Shown here: positions 55,883 through 64,000 of the stretch, one piece after another | Position numbering within the stretch: the first letter of the stretch is position 1 | Layout of the letters: each line of letters starts with the position of its first letter | Assembly (NCBI GenBank): GCA_944392555.1 | Contig: CALXWZ010000003.1 | Coordinates: 1-64,000 of the forward strand | Direction of reading: 5' to 3' | DNA: 64,000 nucleotides | From: an uncultured Alphaproteobacteria bacterium | GTDB lineage: Bacteria; Pseudomonadota; Alphaproteobacteria; CAAHEQ01; UBA3637 | Notes under the pieces: generated by a model | The model's input: the letters and a program-made list of their open reading frames with translations, nothing else | Told to the model about the DNA's origin: nothing | The model's database searches: none | Program-made: the position numbers and the translations under genes

Positions 55883-56863
55883 TTATAAAGCGTTCTGCTT
55901 TAAGCGTTCATGCACTTGCCGTAAATGATACCCGCGGATTCCTTCATACAAAAATAAAGCAATACCCGAAATAATGAGTGGCAACACGTAATAAATAATC
56001 CGATAAGCGATTAACGCGCCGAATAAATGAGCCGTATTGGCATCATTGGGCAAAATCGCCAAAAATAAGCCCTCAAACACGCCCAATCCGCCGGGGACTT
56101 GGCTAAATACTCCTAAAACCTGCGCAATAATAAATACCCCGATAAAAATATCAAACGGAATCTGCACAAACGGCATTAAACAAAAATATAACACAAAAGA
56201 GGCCATTAAAATATCGCATCCGCCGATAACCACTTGCGCCAAAGCCATTTTAACGCTCGGCATTTTAAACGGTATTTCCCGAATTTCAACCGTTTTTTTG
56301 TAAAAACGACACAATCCGAAATACCCGAGTAAACCGATAAATGAAATCAATGCGACCAGATTCGTTGTCCACTGTGAAGCATCGGCGCCATCAAAGGCGT
56401 GTTCAGGCGTTAAAAGCCACCCGAGATCACTTAAAAAGAAACAAGCAATTAAATACGTAAATCCCGAAAAAGTGACCATACGCACAATTTCATTCGGGCG
56501 AAAACGCCACCGCGTGTAAAGCCGATACCGCACCGCACCACCCGACACAACGGCATGCCCGGCATTATTACTGATGGAAAACCCGATAAAGCCGACAAAT
56601 ATCCATTTCCATGCCTCTAATTTACGGCCGATATATTTCAATGCCAAGTAGTCATACGAGGAAAGAGCCACATAGCCCAAAAACGAAGCACCGCAAGCCA
56701 ATAAAATATTCGTTAGCGGAATGGCAAACAAAGCATTTTTAATTTCTTCCGGTTCATATTTTGATAACTGCACATATAACATAACCGCCGCTATCACAAA
56801 GAAAAACAATCCCGCCCAAGATATGGCTTTTTTAATCACACGTTTAATACGTACGCTTTCCAC
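55883..56863 (-). CDS. YbhN-like polytopic membrane protein (LPG synthase TM-domain family)
   Basis: 326 residues with GTG start: AAGGAG lies 8 nt upstream of GTG at 56863, while an ATG at 56914 has no ribosome site. About eight membrane helices. The motifs ISNNAGHAVVSGGAVRYRLY and VPGGLGVFEGLFLAIL are those of the UPF0104/YbhN group, related to the flippase domain of MprF. It may move lipids across the inner membrane; no synthase domain is attached. It ends at a small hairpin (55873-55895) containing its stop codon. Confidence 0.85.
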   Translation of the reverse strand: MESVRIKRVIKKAISWAGLFFFVIAAVMLYVQLSKYEPEEIKNALFAIPLTNILLACGASFLGYVALSSYDYLALKYIGRKLEAWKWIFVGFIGFSISNNAGHAVVSGGAVRYRLYTRWRFRPNEIVRMVTFSGFTYLIACFFLSDLGWLLTPEHAFDGADASQWTTNLVALISFIGLLGYFGLCRFYKKTVEIREIPFKMPSVKMALAQVVIGGCDILMASFVLYFCLMPFVQIPFDIFIGVFIIAQVLGVFSQVPGGLGVFEGLFLAILPNDANTAHLFGALIAYRIIYYVLPLIISGIALFLYEGIRGYHLRQVHERLKQNAL

Positions 56864-56914
56864 CTTTAACTCTCCTTTATATTGAATACGTAAAGCATAG
56901 GAATTTTTCCGCAA

Positions 56915-57180
56915 AATAGCAAGTTATTTTTTTTCATTTTGCAAAAAAAATCCCTTCTCAAAATATAGGGTTAGGGGGTATTTTAAAAAGAAAAATACAT
57001 CTGGATAATATTTTAAATTCAAGTAATTAATAACACTTTTATAAACAAATGAAATTAAAAATTCTAAAATAACTCTCCTTCGGATAACGGCATTTTTTGC
57101 TCTCAAAAACAAAAAAGGAGTCATCTGATTTTATTTTTGCTTTGCCATTACCGTTTTGATGATGCAATCATTTATATGTT
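56915..57180. other. intergenic stretch, nothing recognised
   Basis: AT-rich 266 bp with long A runs; no frame with a ribosome site and no clear hairpin. Confidence 0.4.
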
Positions 57181-58173
57181 TTAATTTTTTTTGATAAAAA
57201 CCGTTGCGTCTTTATACGATAAATTTTCTTTTTGAAAAGCCCCGTGTTTCATTTGCTCGGCAACTTTTACGTATTCTTTCAATACATCTATGCCGAAATG
57301 ATGAAGCGTATGTCTTAACGCGCGCAAAACGGGAAAACGCGCGCCATAATAGCGTTCAAATTTACTTCTGATATGCCGATTACCGAAACTAAATGTGAGT
57401 GAACCTATGGGGCGACAAAGCAATCGGTTAATCGTTTCCTCCGAATGCCTCTGTCGCCACGTGTAAAAGTTTGGATTATCAGCCGAAAAATCAAGAAGAT
57501 TTAAAGCAAAAACGGCGTTTACGGCTGTTTCATCAGAGATATCGGAAGCCTGATGAAGGGATAATAACGCCCCTTCGCAGGCAATATAGTGCGTTAAAAA
57601 AGAATCGTGGAAAGCCTGTAAACCATCTTCAAAAGAAAGCAATATTTCTCGCAAAAACCGCACTTTAACCAGTTCGGAATCAACCTCGGCCAGCAAATCA
57701 AATAAAACGGCATCAATTAAATTGATACACCGCGCATGCCTCACCAATAAGCGACGCGTATCCAACGAGGCTTTATTTAACGCAAAAACAAGTTGCCCTA
57801 AAAACGCATAAATTTCGGTATTTTCCCATTTACTTGTCGCAAGGTTAGCGATATACGCTTTTGGCAACACTATTTCTTGCTTTTCGCTATCATACTGCAC
57901 GGTTTGCACGGCTTTACTCTCGGTTACCGCAAAGCGAACATGCGGAGAAACGTGTATTAACATATCACACACAAACGGGTCTTGCACATAATTCAAAACG
58001 CTGATAGCTGTTTGAAGAAATGAGGTTGCCATCGGCAATGCGTCACCCGCTTGAGCTATCCATTTCGCCGTCAGCAAGGGTATAGAGAGATATTTATCGT
58101 CCGCCTTTTTTTCGGGCTGTATTTTTATTTTATTGTTATTTTTTAAAACGATATTTTTTTTATGTGTCGTCAT
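57181..58173 (-). CDS. cytosolic protein of unknown function
   Basis: 330 residues; start taken as 58173 (MTTHKKN), though an ATG at 58206 is also possible. A Lys/Asn-rich N-terminus (about 1-30) precedes a mostly helical chain. Residues 55-130 include DPFVCDMLIHVSPHVRFAVT and EIVLPKAYIANLATSKWENT. A region of about 140-260 contains LVRHARCINLIDAVLFDLLAE and DSFLTHYIACEGALLSLHQA, with several conserved-looking His, Cys and Glu that could be a metal-site pattern of the unproved metallopeptidase-like kind. No signal peptide and no recognised family. Confidence 0.65.
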   Translation of the reverse strand: MTTHKKNIVLKNNNKIKIQPEKKADDKYLSIPLLTAKWIAQAGDALPMATSFLQTAISVLNYVQDPFVCDMLIHVSPHVRFAVTESKAVQTVQYDSEKQEIVLPKAYIANLATSKWENTEIYAFLGQLVFALNKASLDTRRLLVRHARCINLIDAVLFDLLAEVDSELVKVRFLREILLSFEDGLQAFHDSFLTHYIACEGALLSLHQASDISDETAVNAVFALNLLDFSADNPNFYTWRQRHSEETINRLLCRPIGSLTFSFGNRHIRSKFERYYGARFPVLRALRHTLHHFGIDVLKEYVKVAEQMKHGAFQKENLSYKDATVFIKKN

Positions 58174-58260
58174 TCGGTTCCATCCCCCGATTTCAGATAT
58201 TAGCATAATCCGTTTATCTTGTCAAATAAAGAGAGTCTTTCATTTATTTTTGAAAATTGC

Positions 58261-58289
58261 TTGACCCATTTTGCAAAAAGCGGTAAAAT
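58261..58289 (+). promoter_or_regulatory. promoter of the FieF-like exporter gene
   Basis: TTGACC (58261-58266), 17-bp spacer, TAAAAT (58284-58289), 27 bp before the ATG. Confidence 0.7.
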
Positions 58290-58315
58290 ACGGCAAATTT
58301 TCAATGGAGGAAAAA

Positions 58316-59230
58316 ATGGTTGAAGAGCAAAAGAATAAACTGATGCGATTGGCAAGCATGCTTTCCGTATCAACGGCTTTATTTTTGGCTACGTTAAAAG
58401 CAATTACCTTTTTTGTAACGGGTTCGGTTGCTATTTTATCCGGCTTGTTTGATTCCATACAGGATATGATGACTTCCGTTGTCAATTTAATTGCCGTGCG
58501 TGAGGCAACCGCTCCCGCTGATAAACAACACCGCTTCGGGCATGGAAAAGCCCAAGCACTCGGCGGGTTATTTCAAGGATTAATTATTATGGGGGCTTCT
58601 TTAATTTTACTTAAAGAATCCGTTTTGCGTTTCTTCAACCCGCAACCGGTTCATGAGGTGAATTTCGGGTTGATTATTACGGGTATTGCAATTTTATTGA
58701 CACTGGCTTTGGTTCAATTTCAAAATTACGTTATTAAAAAAACGAATTCTCTTTCCATTCGGGCAGACAGAGCGCATTATGCCGGCGATATTATGATGAA
58801 TGTGGGTATCGGGGTTTCTATCTTGGTTTCTTACTTTGCAAAATGGTATTTTGTGGACGCTTTATTCGGTATTTTCGTTTCGTTTTATTTAATTTACACG
58901 GTTTTCGGTGTTTTTAAAGAGGCACTCAATATGCTGATGGATGCCGAAATTTCTCCCGAAGTTCGGAAACAAATTAAGCACTTAACGTGTTCCGTTGACG
59001 GCGTATATGATTGCTTTGATTTAAAAACACGTCTTTCCGGCAATGAAATGTTTGCGCAATTTTCCGTTTCGCTGAATGATAATTTAACACTGACGCAGGC
59101 ACATGATAAAATTGATGTGATTGAAGAAACAATTCATCGGCAATTTCCCGAGATGCATTTAATTATTCATCCCGAACCGCTTTCGCTGAACACACGGCAT
59201 AAATTTCCGAAACAAAAAGAAGAAAACTAA
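58316..59230 (+). CDS. fieF: CDF-family cation exporter, FieF/YiiP-like
   Basis: 304 residues. Six membrane helices; transport-site motifs are DxxxD in TM2 (SGLFDSIQDMMTS) and HxxxD in TM5 (RAHYAGDIMMNVG), the FieF/YiiP arrangement, with HRFGHGKAQALGG in the loop. The cytosolic ferredoxin-like domain (about 205-290) has VDGVYDCFDLKTRLSGNE and HLIIHPEPLS. Expected to export Zn or Fe by proton antiport. Start at 58316, with TGGAGGAAAAA upstream; 15 extra upstream codons would overlap the promoter. It lacks the His-rich head of the CDF at 384-1307. Confidence 0.9.
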   Translation: MVEEQKNKLMRLASMLSVSTALFLATLKAITFFVTGSVAILSGLFDSIQDMMTSVVNLIAVREATAPADKQHRFGHGKAQALGGLFQGLIIMGASLILLKESVLRFFNPQPVHEVNFGLIITGIAILLTLALVQFQNYVIKKTNSLSIRADRAHYAGDIMMNVGIGVSILVSYFAKWYFVDALFGIFVSFYLIYTVFGVFKEALNMLMDAEISPEVRKQIKHLTCSVDGVYDCFDLKTRLSGNEMFAQFSVSLNDNLTLTQAHDKIDVIEETIHRQFPEMHLIIHPEPLSLNTRHKFPKQKEEN

Positions 59231-59345
59231 ACCCTTCTGTTGGTATAAAGTCACCTATTGCGATAATCGGCATCAGGAAATTTCGTGATGCCCAAAGCAA
59301 CGGGGAATTAATCTGCACATCGCTCAATTTCATCTTTTCGTTATA

Positions 59346-59381
59346 CAAAAAAAGCCGTAAAAATAAAGGACTTTTATGGCT
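59346..59381 (-). terminator. terminator of the SH3b/dUTPase-like pair
   Basis: 10-bp stem (59353-59362 with 59372-59381) with an A-run on the left that reads as T on the minus strand. Confidence 0.65.
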
Positions 59382-59512
59382 CATTCCTTCGCATAAAACG
59401 CAACCCTTCTTTATCGGTGCAACCATCGGTATCCATACCATATTATAAATTGCGGCACACTATCACGAAACAGCCAATGAATCGCGCCCATAATCAACAC
59501 AAAGAAAATAAC

Positions 59513-60007
59513 TTATTGCACCGTTTCATGCGGATAGACGCCGTAAAAACTGCTTTTTTCCATCCAGCCTTGATATTTTTTATCGTTAAACGTAAATAGC
59601 ACTTCGCAAAAATCCGAATGAGGCGGACACTCCTCCAACTTCGCCAGCGAACCTTTTTGCACATAGGCCATCGTGGCCGACGCATTATCCGGTTTTTTAT
59701 ACAACACACCGTTTTTCGTGGTAATAATATAGCGCACACCGCTCAACAACCGCCGATGAACCCAGCCGACCGTTCCGTCTACCTCCCGAATTTGGCGCCA
59801 TAATTCATATTCATCAATCACTTCTACCGGATAATTTTGCGCGTGATACACATACTTAATCGGATACCGATTACCGGGACCCGTTCGCAAATTCACTTCA
59901 CTGCGTCTAAAAGAAACAAAACGCGGTATAGCCAACTCTTGCGCCACAACAGGCAACGCCGTTATCAAACAAAAGCCGAGGGTCATGAAACATAACTTTT
60001 TAAACAT
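59513..60007 (-). CDS. secreted protein with two SH3b domains
   Basis: 164 residues with a signal peptide (MFKKLCFMTLG..., cleavage near VVA-QE). The first bacterial SH3 domain has SEVNLRTGPGNRYPIKYVY, a textbook SH3_3 opening, and GTVGWVHRRLLSG at its end; a second, more divergent domain follows (GVLYKKPDN, then GWMEKSSFYGVYP). Probably binds peptidoglycan in the periplasm. The ATG overlaps the end of the dUTPase-like gene by 8 bp. Start at 60007 because it carries the signal peptide. Confidence 0.88.
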   Translation of the reverse strand: MFKKLCFMTLGFCLITALPVVAQELAIPRFVSFRRSEVNLRTGPGNRYPIKYVYHAQNYPVEVIDEYELWRQIREVDGTVGWVHRRLLSGVRYIITTKNGVLYKKPDNASATMAYVQKGSLAKLEECPPHSDFCEVLFTFNDKKYQGWMEKSSFYGVYPHETVQ

Positions 60008-60554
60008 TATCCGCCGCCTTTGTTCTTTCTCGCACACTTTTAACAACGCGCTTGCCGGCCTCTTTCGGCGCCGTATTTTGTTCTGCCTCGGCACTCTCAT
60101 GATCTTTATCATCATACAGCATATATTTCAAATCCGTTTTCGGCGCACGCAACGTCTTCCCAAGCATTTCATCCCAGCAAATCTGATAAACCGGCAAAAC
60201 AAGCAGTTGAGCTATCGGATCACCGCGTCGCAAAATCAGTTGCCGACGCGATGAATTTTGCAACAATACAAACAAAGCATCTCTATCTGCCGGATTCACG
60301 ATTTGAGGCCCGTCTAATACAATCAAACCACTTTCTTTTGCCACATCCGGCAACGAAACGATTTGCCCGCACAAACCATCAGGAATCCCGATACCGAATC
60401 CAATCGGCACAAGCGCTCTCTCGTGCGCATCTAATTTCAACACACTCGGAATGGCCGCACGCAACACCAAACCCACGTGATGCTTGGAAGCATACGTGGG
60501 GAGCGGGAAATCCACACCATCCGATGTGCGAATAATATGTATTTTCGGTATCAT
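60000..60554 (-). CDS. dUTPase-fold protein with degenerate catalytic motifs
   Basis: 184 residues; overall order and several segments match trimeric dUTPase (FPLPTYAS, ALVPIGFGIGIPDGLCGQI, LILRRGDPIAQLLVLPV). But the active-site motifs are altered: motif 1 has VGLVLRA where AGLDLRA is expected (Asp lost); motif 2 has LPDVAKESG in place of PRSGL; motif 3 has QIVNPADRDA in place of GLID-DYxG (catalytic Asp and Tyr lost); the C-terminal Gly-rich RGxGGFGxTG arm is absent and replaced by a charged Lys/Glu tail. It is probably inactive as a dUTPase and may bind nucleotides or regulate. Start at 60554 is uncertain (TTG at 60569, ATG at 60557 or 60554). Confidence 0.8.
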   Translation of the reverse strand: MIPKIHIIRTSDGVDFPLPTYASKHHVGLVLRAAIPSVLKLDAHERALVPIGFGIGIPDGLCGQIVSLPDVAKESGLIVLDGPQIVNPADRDALFVLLQNSSRRQLILRRGDPIAQLLVLPVYQICWDEMLGKTLRAPKTDLKYMLYDDKDHESAEAEQNTAPKEAGKRVVKSVRERTKAADNV

Positions 60555-60651
60555 CATCCTTTCTGCCAATTTATTGTTTCATACTCGCAAATCCCGACCT
60601 GTTTGTCAAGTATGTTTTTTCATTTTCGGCGAGAAGTTATCTTTTTCTTTT

Positions 60652-62340
60652 TTACCGAACCGTCGCGGGTGATGTCTGCGCAGGTGATACCGATTTACTT
60701 TTTACCTGTTGCCGAACGGACGACAAATTTTCCTCATACGCTTTCAACAACAACCGGAAGTAAAGACGCATAAGGCTAACGGCTTTACTGTTTGCCTGCG
60801 TGCGCGCTTGCGATAAATAAGCGCCATAGGTATTACTCCGCGCGACAGGCGTGATATATTCGGCCAAAATCGGCGCCAATTCTTCATCCGTTATCACACT
60901 TTTTTGCCCGCGACTTTTTTCAACCGAAACTTGATTCGTTTTTTCCGCAAAATGAATATCCGCATATTGATTGTTCGGATTATAAACACGAATGTGTCCG
61001 AATATATCACCTTGTTGAGATGAATCTTGTCGCCACCCGATTTGCGATGATTGTAATACGAGGCGATTATAAATATCATACCATTTTAAATTCTTCAAAA
61101 GAACCGTTTCCGGAACGGGCGCTCCATTCAGTTGTTTGGATTGAATCGCCGTCAGCCCCGCCAAATACGATTCAAAACGTGCCGCACTGCTCAATGCACC
61201 TTGCGTTTTTTGAAGTCGGGCACTATCAACCTCCATATCAAAAGAGAGCATTTCCTGCCCGCTTGCGGGATATGAGATAATAAACCGCGCACCCTCTTGC
61301 GTTTTCATAATGCGCACAATGCTTTGTTGCGTATCATTATAAACGTTCAAAACATTTTCGCCAATCGGTAATCCGGCCGCCAACGCAACGCTCCCAACAA
61401 AAGAAACGTCTTTTCGCCCATCGGATTTAAACAGCGTTGTTTCTTCCAATCGAAGGTCTTTCCAAATTAAGAACAATTCGTTTGACAACCGCTCTTTCTC
61501 AACCGGATCCACCGTTTCTTCCATCTGCGCCAACTGCGATAATAAATCGGAAATACGATTGATTTTTAATTTTGATGTGTAAAATGTTTTCTGCTCAGCA
61601 TTTTTCAGTGCCGTTTGAAAGTGAACATCATCCGCTTGAACGATTAAATCAAATTGTGTGGGTGAATAATAAGAAATTTCTTCGGAGAAAGAAGCTACAA
61701 CATCAGACGTATCACTACTGCCCGTTAAAAAAGAACGCGCTAATGTTTCAATGATACGCGTTTTATCCGTCAATCGGAATGAAGATGTTTCTAAAAATTT
61801 CGGGAATTGAAACGCTCCGTCAAACGCAAAGGCATATTGTTCGTTTGTGGCATCCACATGCTCCAATACCGTGCATTTTGCCAACGCCGTTTTTTGCTTT
61901 GCGCGCGTCGGTTGCGTTAAAATATCCACCAACTGCTCCGCGGAACAAACAAATCGCCCCGTTATCGTGCCGGTTGCTCCCGCGGAAATCGGGCAAGTAA
62001 AATACCCCTCCGAATCAATTGTTCCCGTTATGTCATCAAACAAGTGAAACGCTCCGCTCGGCACACCGTTTTGATAATGCCAGGAATAAACTTCCGTCGG
62101 CGTTAAATAAAGTTTGGTTTCTCCATGCCGTTTTCCGTTCAGATAATGGCTTTCCAGTTTAGCACCGTTCGGTAATGTTTCTTGATACAATCCGTTTTGA
62201 GGTGTTGTTGACAATACGGGTTGATGACCGCGTATTTGCGTATTTTCTCCCTGCCCTTGCGTGGGTAGTTCGGCATATCCTGCCACTGAAAAACCGGCTA
62301 AAACGGCACACAGTATCGCTCTTGATAAAAAATGTTGCAT
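60652..62340 (-). CDS. secreted protein with YwqK-like N-terminal repeats
   Basis: 562 residues with a signal peptide (MQHFLSRAILCAVLAGFSVA, cleavage near GYA-EL). Residues 45-110 are YwqK/MORN_2-like (LPNGAKLESHYLNGKRHGET, YHWQNG-type YSWHYQNGVPSGAFHLFDD). The remaining 450 residues have no recognised domain; a pair of Cys (FTCPISA, RFVCSAE) precedes a region with repeated helical stretches, and it ends Ser/Pro/Thr-rich. Start at 62340, with AGGGAG 8 nt upstream; longer starts at 62370 or 62475 add charged sequence before the signal. Function unknown; compare with 2028-3116. Confidence 0.78.
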   Translation of the reverse strand: MQHFLSRAILCAVLAGFSVAGYAELPTQGQGENTQIRGHQPVLSTTPQNGLYQETLPNGAKLESHYLNGKRHGETKLYLTPTEVYSWHYQNGVPSGAFHLFDDITGTIDSEGYFTCPISAGATGTITGRFVCSAEQLVDILTQPTRAKQKTALAKCTVLEHVDATNEQYAFAFDGAFQFPKFLETSSFRLTDKTRIIETLARSFLTGSSDTSDVVASFSEEISYYSPTQFDLIVQADDVHFQTALKNAEQKTFYTSKLKINRISDLLSQLAQMEETVDPVEKERLSNELFLIWKDLRLEETTLFKSDGRKDVSFVGSVALAAGLPIGENVLNVYNDTQQSIVRIMKTQEGARFIISYPASGQEMLSFDMEVDSARLQKTQGALSSAARFESYLAGLTAIQSKQLNGAPVPETVLLKNLKWYDIYNRLVLQSSQIGWRQDSSQQGDIFGHIRVYNPNNQYADIHFAEKTNQVSVEKSRGQKSVITDEELAPILAEYITPVARSNTYGAYLSQARTQANSKAVSLMRLYFRLLLKAYEENLSSVRQQVKSKSVSPAQTSPATVR

Positions 62341-62611
62341 AACTTGCTCCCTTGTTTGATTTTTTTGCATTTGTTTGTCCCCAACGAATAAACTCACCAA
62401 AGTTGACTGCTTTAAGTGGATTGAGTGTATCAACATTCTTTGGAATACGCAAGGAAAAAAGCAAGTATCCGCCACCTTATCTTTTATTCAAAAAAAGCCC
62501 TCAACCGCACCATAAATACCGTTGCCGAAAGCACTATGCGCCGTATCGTAAACGAACAGTTCACTCTTTTAATTCTTCCTTTTATTCTTCCGCTTGTTTT
62601 GCTTATTTTGC

Positions 62612-63832
62612 TTATTTTGTGCAAGAACCGTTATCGGGCATTATGTTTTGTGCCAACAAATCGGCAGCCGTTTTACCCGACGCTACGGCCTCTACCACCG
62701 TAGACCCGCCCGTTTTGCAATCACCTGCGTAAATAATCCGTTCATGCACCATCGGCGTATCGGCCCGACTACCCACGGCGGCAATCACATAATCAAATCC
62801 CCCGAGGGCAACGCACGTTTGCGGTATGGGTTGCCATTTGCCGTCCACGCACTGATTTTTCTGCACAAAAATCGTTAATTTTTCTTTTTGGTGCAATAAT
62901 TCTGATGAAGGCGACAAATGAGCCGATGCCCGCTCTATTTTAACAATACTTGATTGCGCCGAGATATTGATTTCATGTTGCAACAACGCCACATACTCCT
63001 GCGATGAAATCCGCATATCACACAACCGACGACGCACAAACATTTCCACATACTCGGCGCCGTTGGCCTGCGCCGTCAGCGCACAATCAGTCGCCACATT
63101 ACCGCCACCGACAATCGCCACTTTCCCCTTTGTTGCATAACGCGTCGGATTCAACAAATATGTATTATACGGTATAGCCAACGCTTCTCCCTCAATGTGA
63201 AGCGGTAAAATATGCGGTTCTCCGGTTGCGACAATTACACCGTCAAAACGTTTCAATAAATCAAGCGGATTTTCAATTTGCGTTTGATATGTAATGCGCA
63301 CATTCGGTCGAGATAAAACATATTCGGCATCATGTTGCACGGCGCATACCGGCAACCGCGTTTCGGGAATCATATTCAGCGCCCCGCCACACCGATTCAA
63401 TGCTTCAAATATCTCTACCGTAAATCCCTGACGTGATAAAACATCTACCGCACCCAATCCGGCGGGTCCTGCGCCGATAACGGCAACCCGATATCCGTTT
63501 GCCCGCACCGAAACGGGTTTTAAAAGCGTATGCGCATTTTTAACCAGTGTTGCTTGAATTTTAGGGATATTCACGGGAAAATCCAATTTTGCCCGCGTGC
63601 AAGCTTTCATACAAAATTTATCGGGGCAAATCAAACCGCACGTTTCGCCCAGCGGATTATCCGCCATAATTGTTTCCGCCGAAGCAAGCACGTTGCCCTC
63701 TTTGGCTTGTTGAATAAATGTTTGTGGGCGACACCGTGCCGGGCAAGCGTGCATACACGGTTTGTTGGCACACTGCAAACACCGTTCCAGTTCTGCTTTT
63801 AATTGTGCGTGATTTAAATAATGCTCCGCCAT
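62612..63832 (-). CDS. GltD/PreT-like FeS-flavin NAD(P)H oxidoreductase
   Basis: 406 residues. The N-terminal FeS domain (about 10-110) carries the two Cys clusters RCLQCANKPCMHACP and CGLICPDKFCMKAC of the glutamate-synthase small-subunit family. FAD-binding VIGAGPAGLGAVDVL lies near 115, NAD(P)H-binding AIVGGGNVATDCAL near 240, and the C-terminal IYAGDCKTGGSTVVEAVASGKTAA is the closing FAD motif. Size and layout match PreT (NAD-dependent dihydropyrimidine dehydrogenase subunit) or a stand-alone GltD-like protein; no PreA or GltB is in view, so the role is not settled. GGAG lies 9 nt before the ATG. Confidence 0.85.
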   Translation of the reverse strand: MAEHYLNHAQLKAELERCLQCANKPCMHACPARCRPQTFIQQAKEGNVLASAETIMADNPLGETCGLICPDKFCMKACTRAKLDFPVNIPKIQATLVKNAHTLLKPVSVRANGYRVAVIGAGPAGLGAVDVLSRQGFTVEIFEALNRCGGALNMIPETRLPVCAVQHDAEYVLSRPNVRITYQTQIENPLDLLKRFDGVIVATGEPHILPLHIEGEALAIPYNTYLLNPTRYATKGKVAIVGGGNVATDCALTAQANGAEYVEMFVRRRLCDMRISSQEYVALLQHEINISAQSSIVKIERASAHLSPSSELLHQKEKLTIFVQKNQCVDGKWQPIPQTCVALGGFDYVIAAVGSRADTPMVHERIIYAGDCKTGGSTVVEAVASGKTAADLLAQNIMPDNGSCTK

Positions 63833-63890
63833 GCAAAAAGACTCCGCTCAAACGGAAGTTCCCTCAAAAAATTTGATTGACTTTCACTTT

Positions 63891-63919
63891 ATTTTAAAAC
63901 GGTAGAGTTTAAAAGTCAA
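63891..63919 (-). promoter_or_regulatory. promoter of the PreT/GltD-like gene
   Basis: Minus strand TTGACT (63914-63919), 17-bp spacer, TAAAAT (63891-63896). Confidence 0.6.
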
Positions 63920-63957
63920 TTTGAAAAATACCGTTTCTCAATTCTCATGTGTATTTC

Positions 63958-64000
63958 TTACGCTCCGCCAAATCCGACGGCGCTGAACCGCAAGCCACCG
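63958..64000 (-). CDS. possible 3' end of an upstream gene (cut by the window edge)
   Basis: An open minus-strand frame from the right edge ends with TAA at 63958-63960 and reads GGLRFSAVGFGGA. Too short to identify; its gene would lie to the right of the window. Confidence 0.3.
   Translation of the reverse strand, partial: GGLRFSAVGFGGA

Overview
The window looks like a chromosomal segment of an alphaproteobacterium of moderate to low GC. The best evidence is the CtrA cell-cycle regulator (35680-36381) with a perfect TTAA-N7-TTAA CtrA box just upstream, a ChpT-like phosphotransferase 4 kb away (39871-40419), the plsY-dprA-topA block, a map-radC pair, and an RpoH sigma factor together with an RpoH-type promoter ahead of groESL. 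Many secreted or lipid-anchored proteins and the eukaryote-like IleRS would fit a host-associated lineage; that last point is inference.

Layout. 1-1595: end of a cysteine-rich 18-residue repeat protein, a His-rich CDF exporter and a CsoR/RcnR-family sensor, together a metal-handling operon. 1704-3558: a small lipoprotein, a secreted YwqK/MORN-type protein and an LEA-like protein. 4040-12154 (minus): ppiD, topA, dprA, plsY, ettA. 12337-14509: an HNH protein with its own promoter, an 850-bp non-coding zone with a C-rich tandem repeat, a strong candidate sRNA and a small unknown protein. 14800-22883: a glycosyltransferase, trxB, greA, groESL, radC-map, a 30-residue membrane protein and rpoH. 23433-28982: an accessory island with an 822-residue cysteine-rich secreted protein, then a GH24 lysozyme-like gene bracketed by two almost identical 849-bp copies of a lipoprotein gene; both copies end inside tRNA-Ser(CGA) sequence. 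29047-35359 (minus): phoB, rpe, two unknown small genes, fba and a DUF2157/GDYXXLXY membrane cluster. 35680-42557 (minus): ctrA, ileS (type 2), chpT, a repeat protein and phoR. 42598-55708: mutS, a nitronate-monooxygenase-like gene (minus), an HATPase-REC-PP2C fusion, rsmE, a secreted protein, two M16 peptidases and rnhB. 55883-63832: a YbhN-like protein, an unknown gene, a FieF-like CDF, an SH3b protein, a dUTPase-like protein missing catalytic motifs, a secreted YwqK-like protein and a PreT/GltD-like oxidoreductase.

How the parts connect. ChpT and CtrA supply two steps of the CckA-ChpT-CtrA phosphorelay, and the CtrA box implies autoregulation. PhoB and PhoR are encoded 11 kb apart. RpoH probably drives groESL. 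The two CDF exporters differ: one sits in an operon with a thiol-rich chelator and a metal sensor, the other is a lone FieF type.

The most interesting accessory features are the Cys-repeat/CDF/CsoR operon, the A-B-A duplication around the lysozyme gene, the promoter-to-terminator sRNA with C-rich loops, and the catalytically degenerate dUTPase homologue. All calls were made by reading the sequence and supplied translations; no database search was run.
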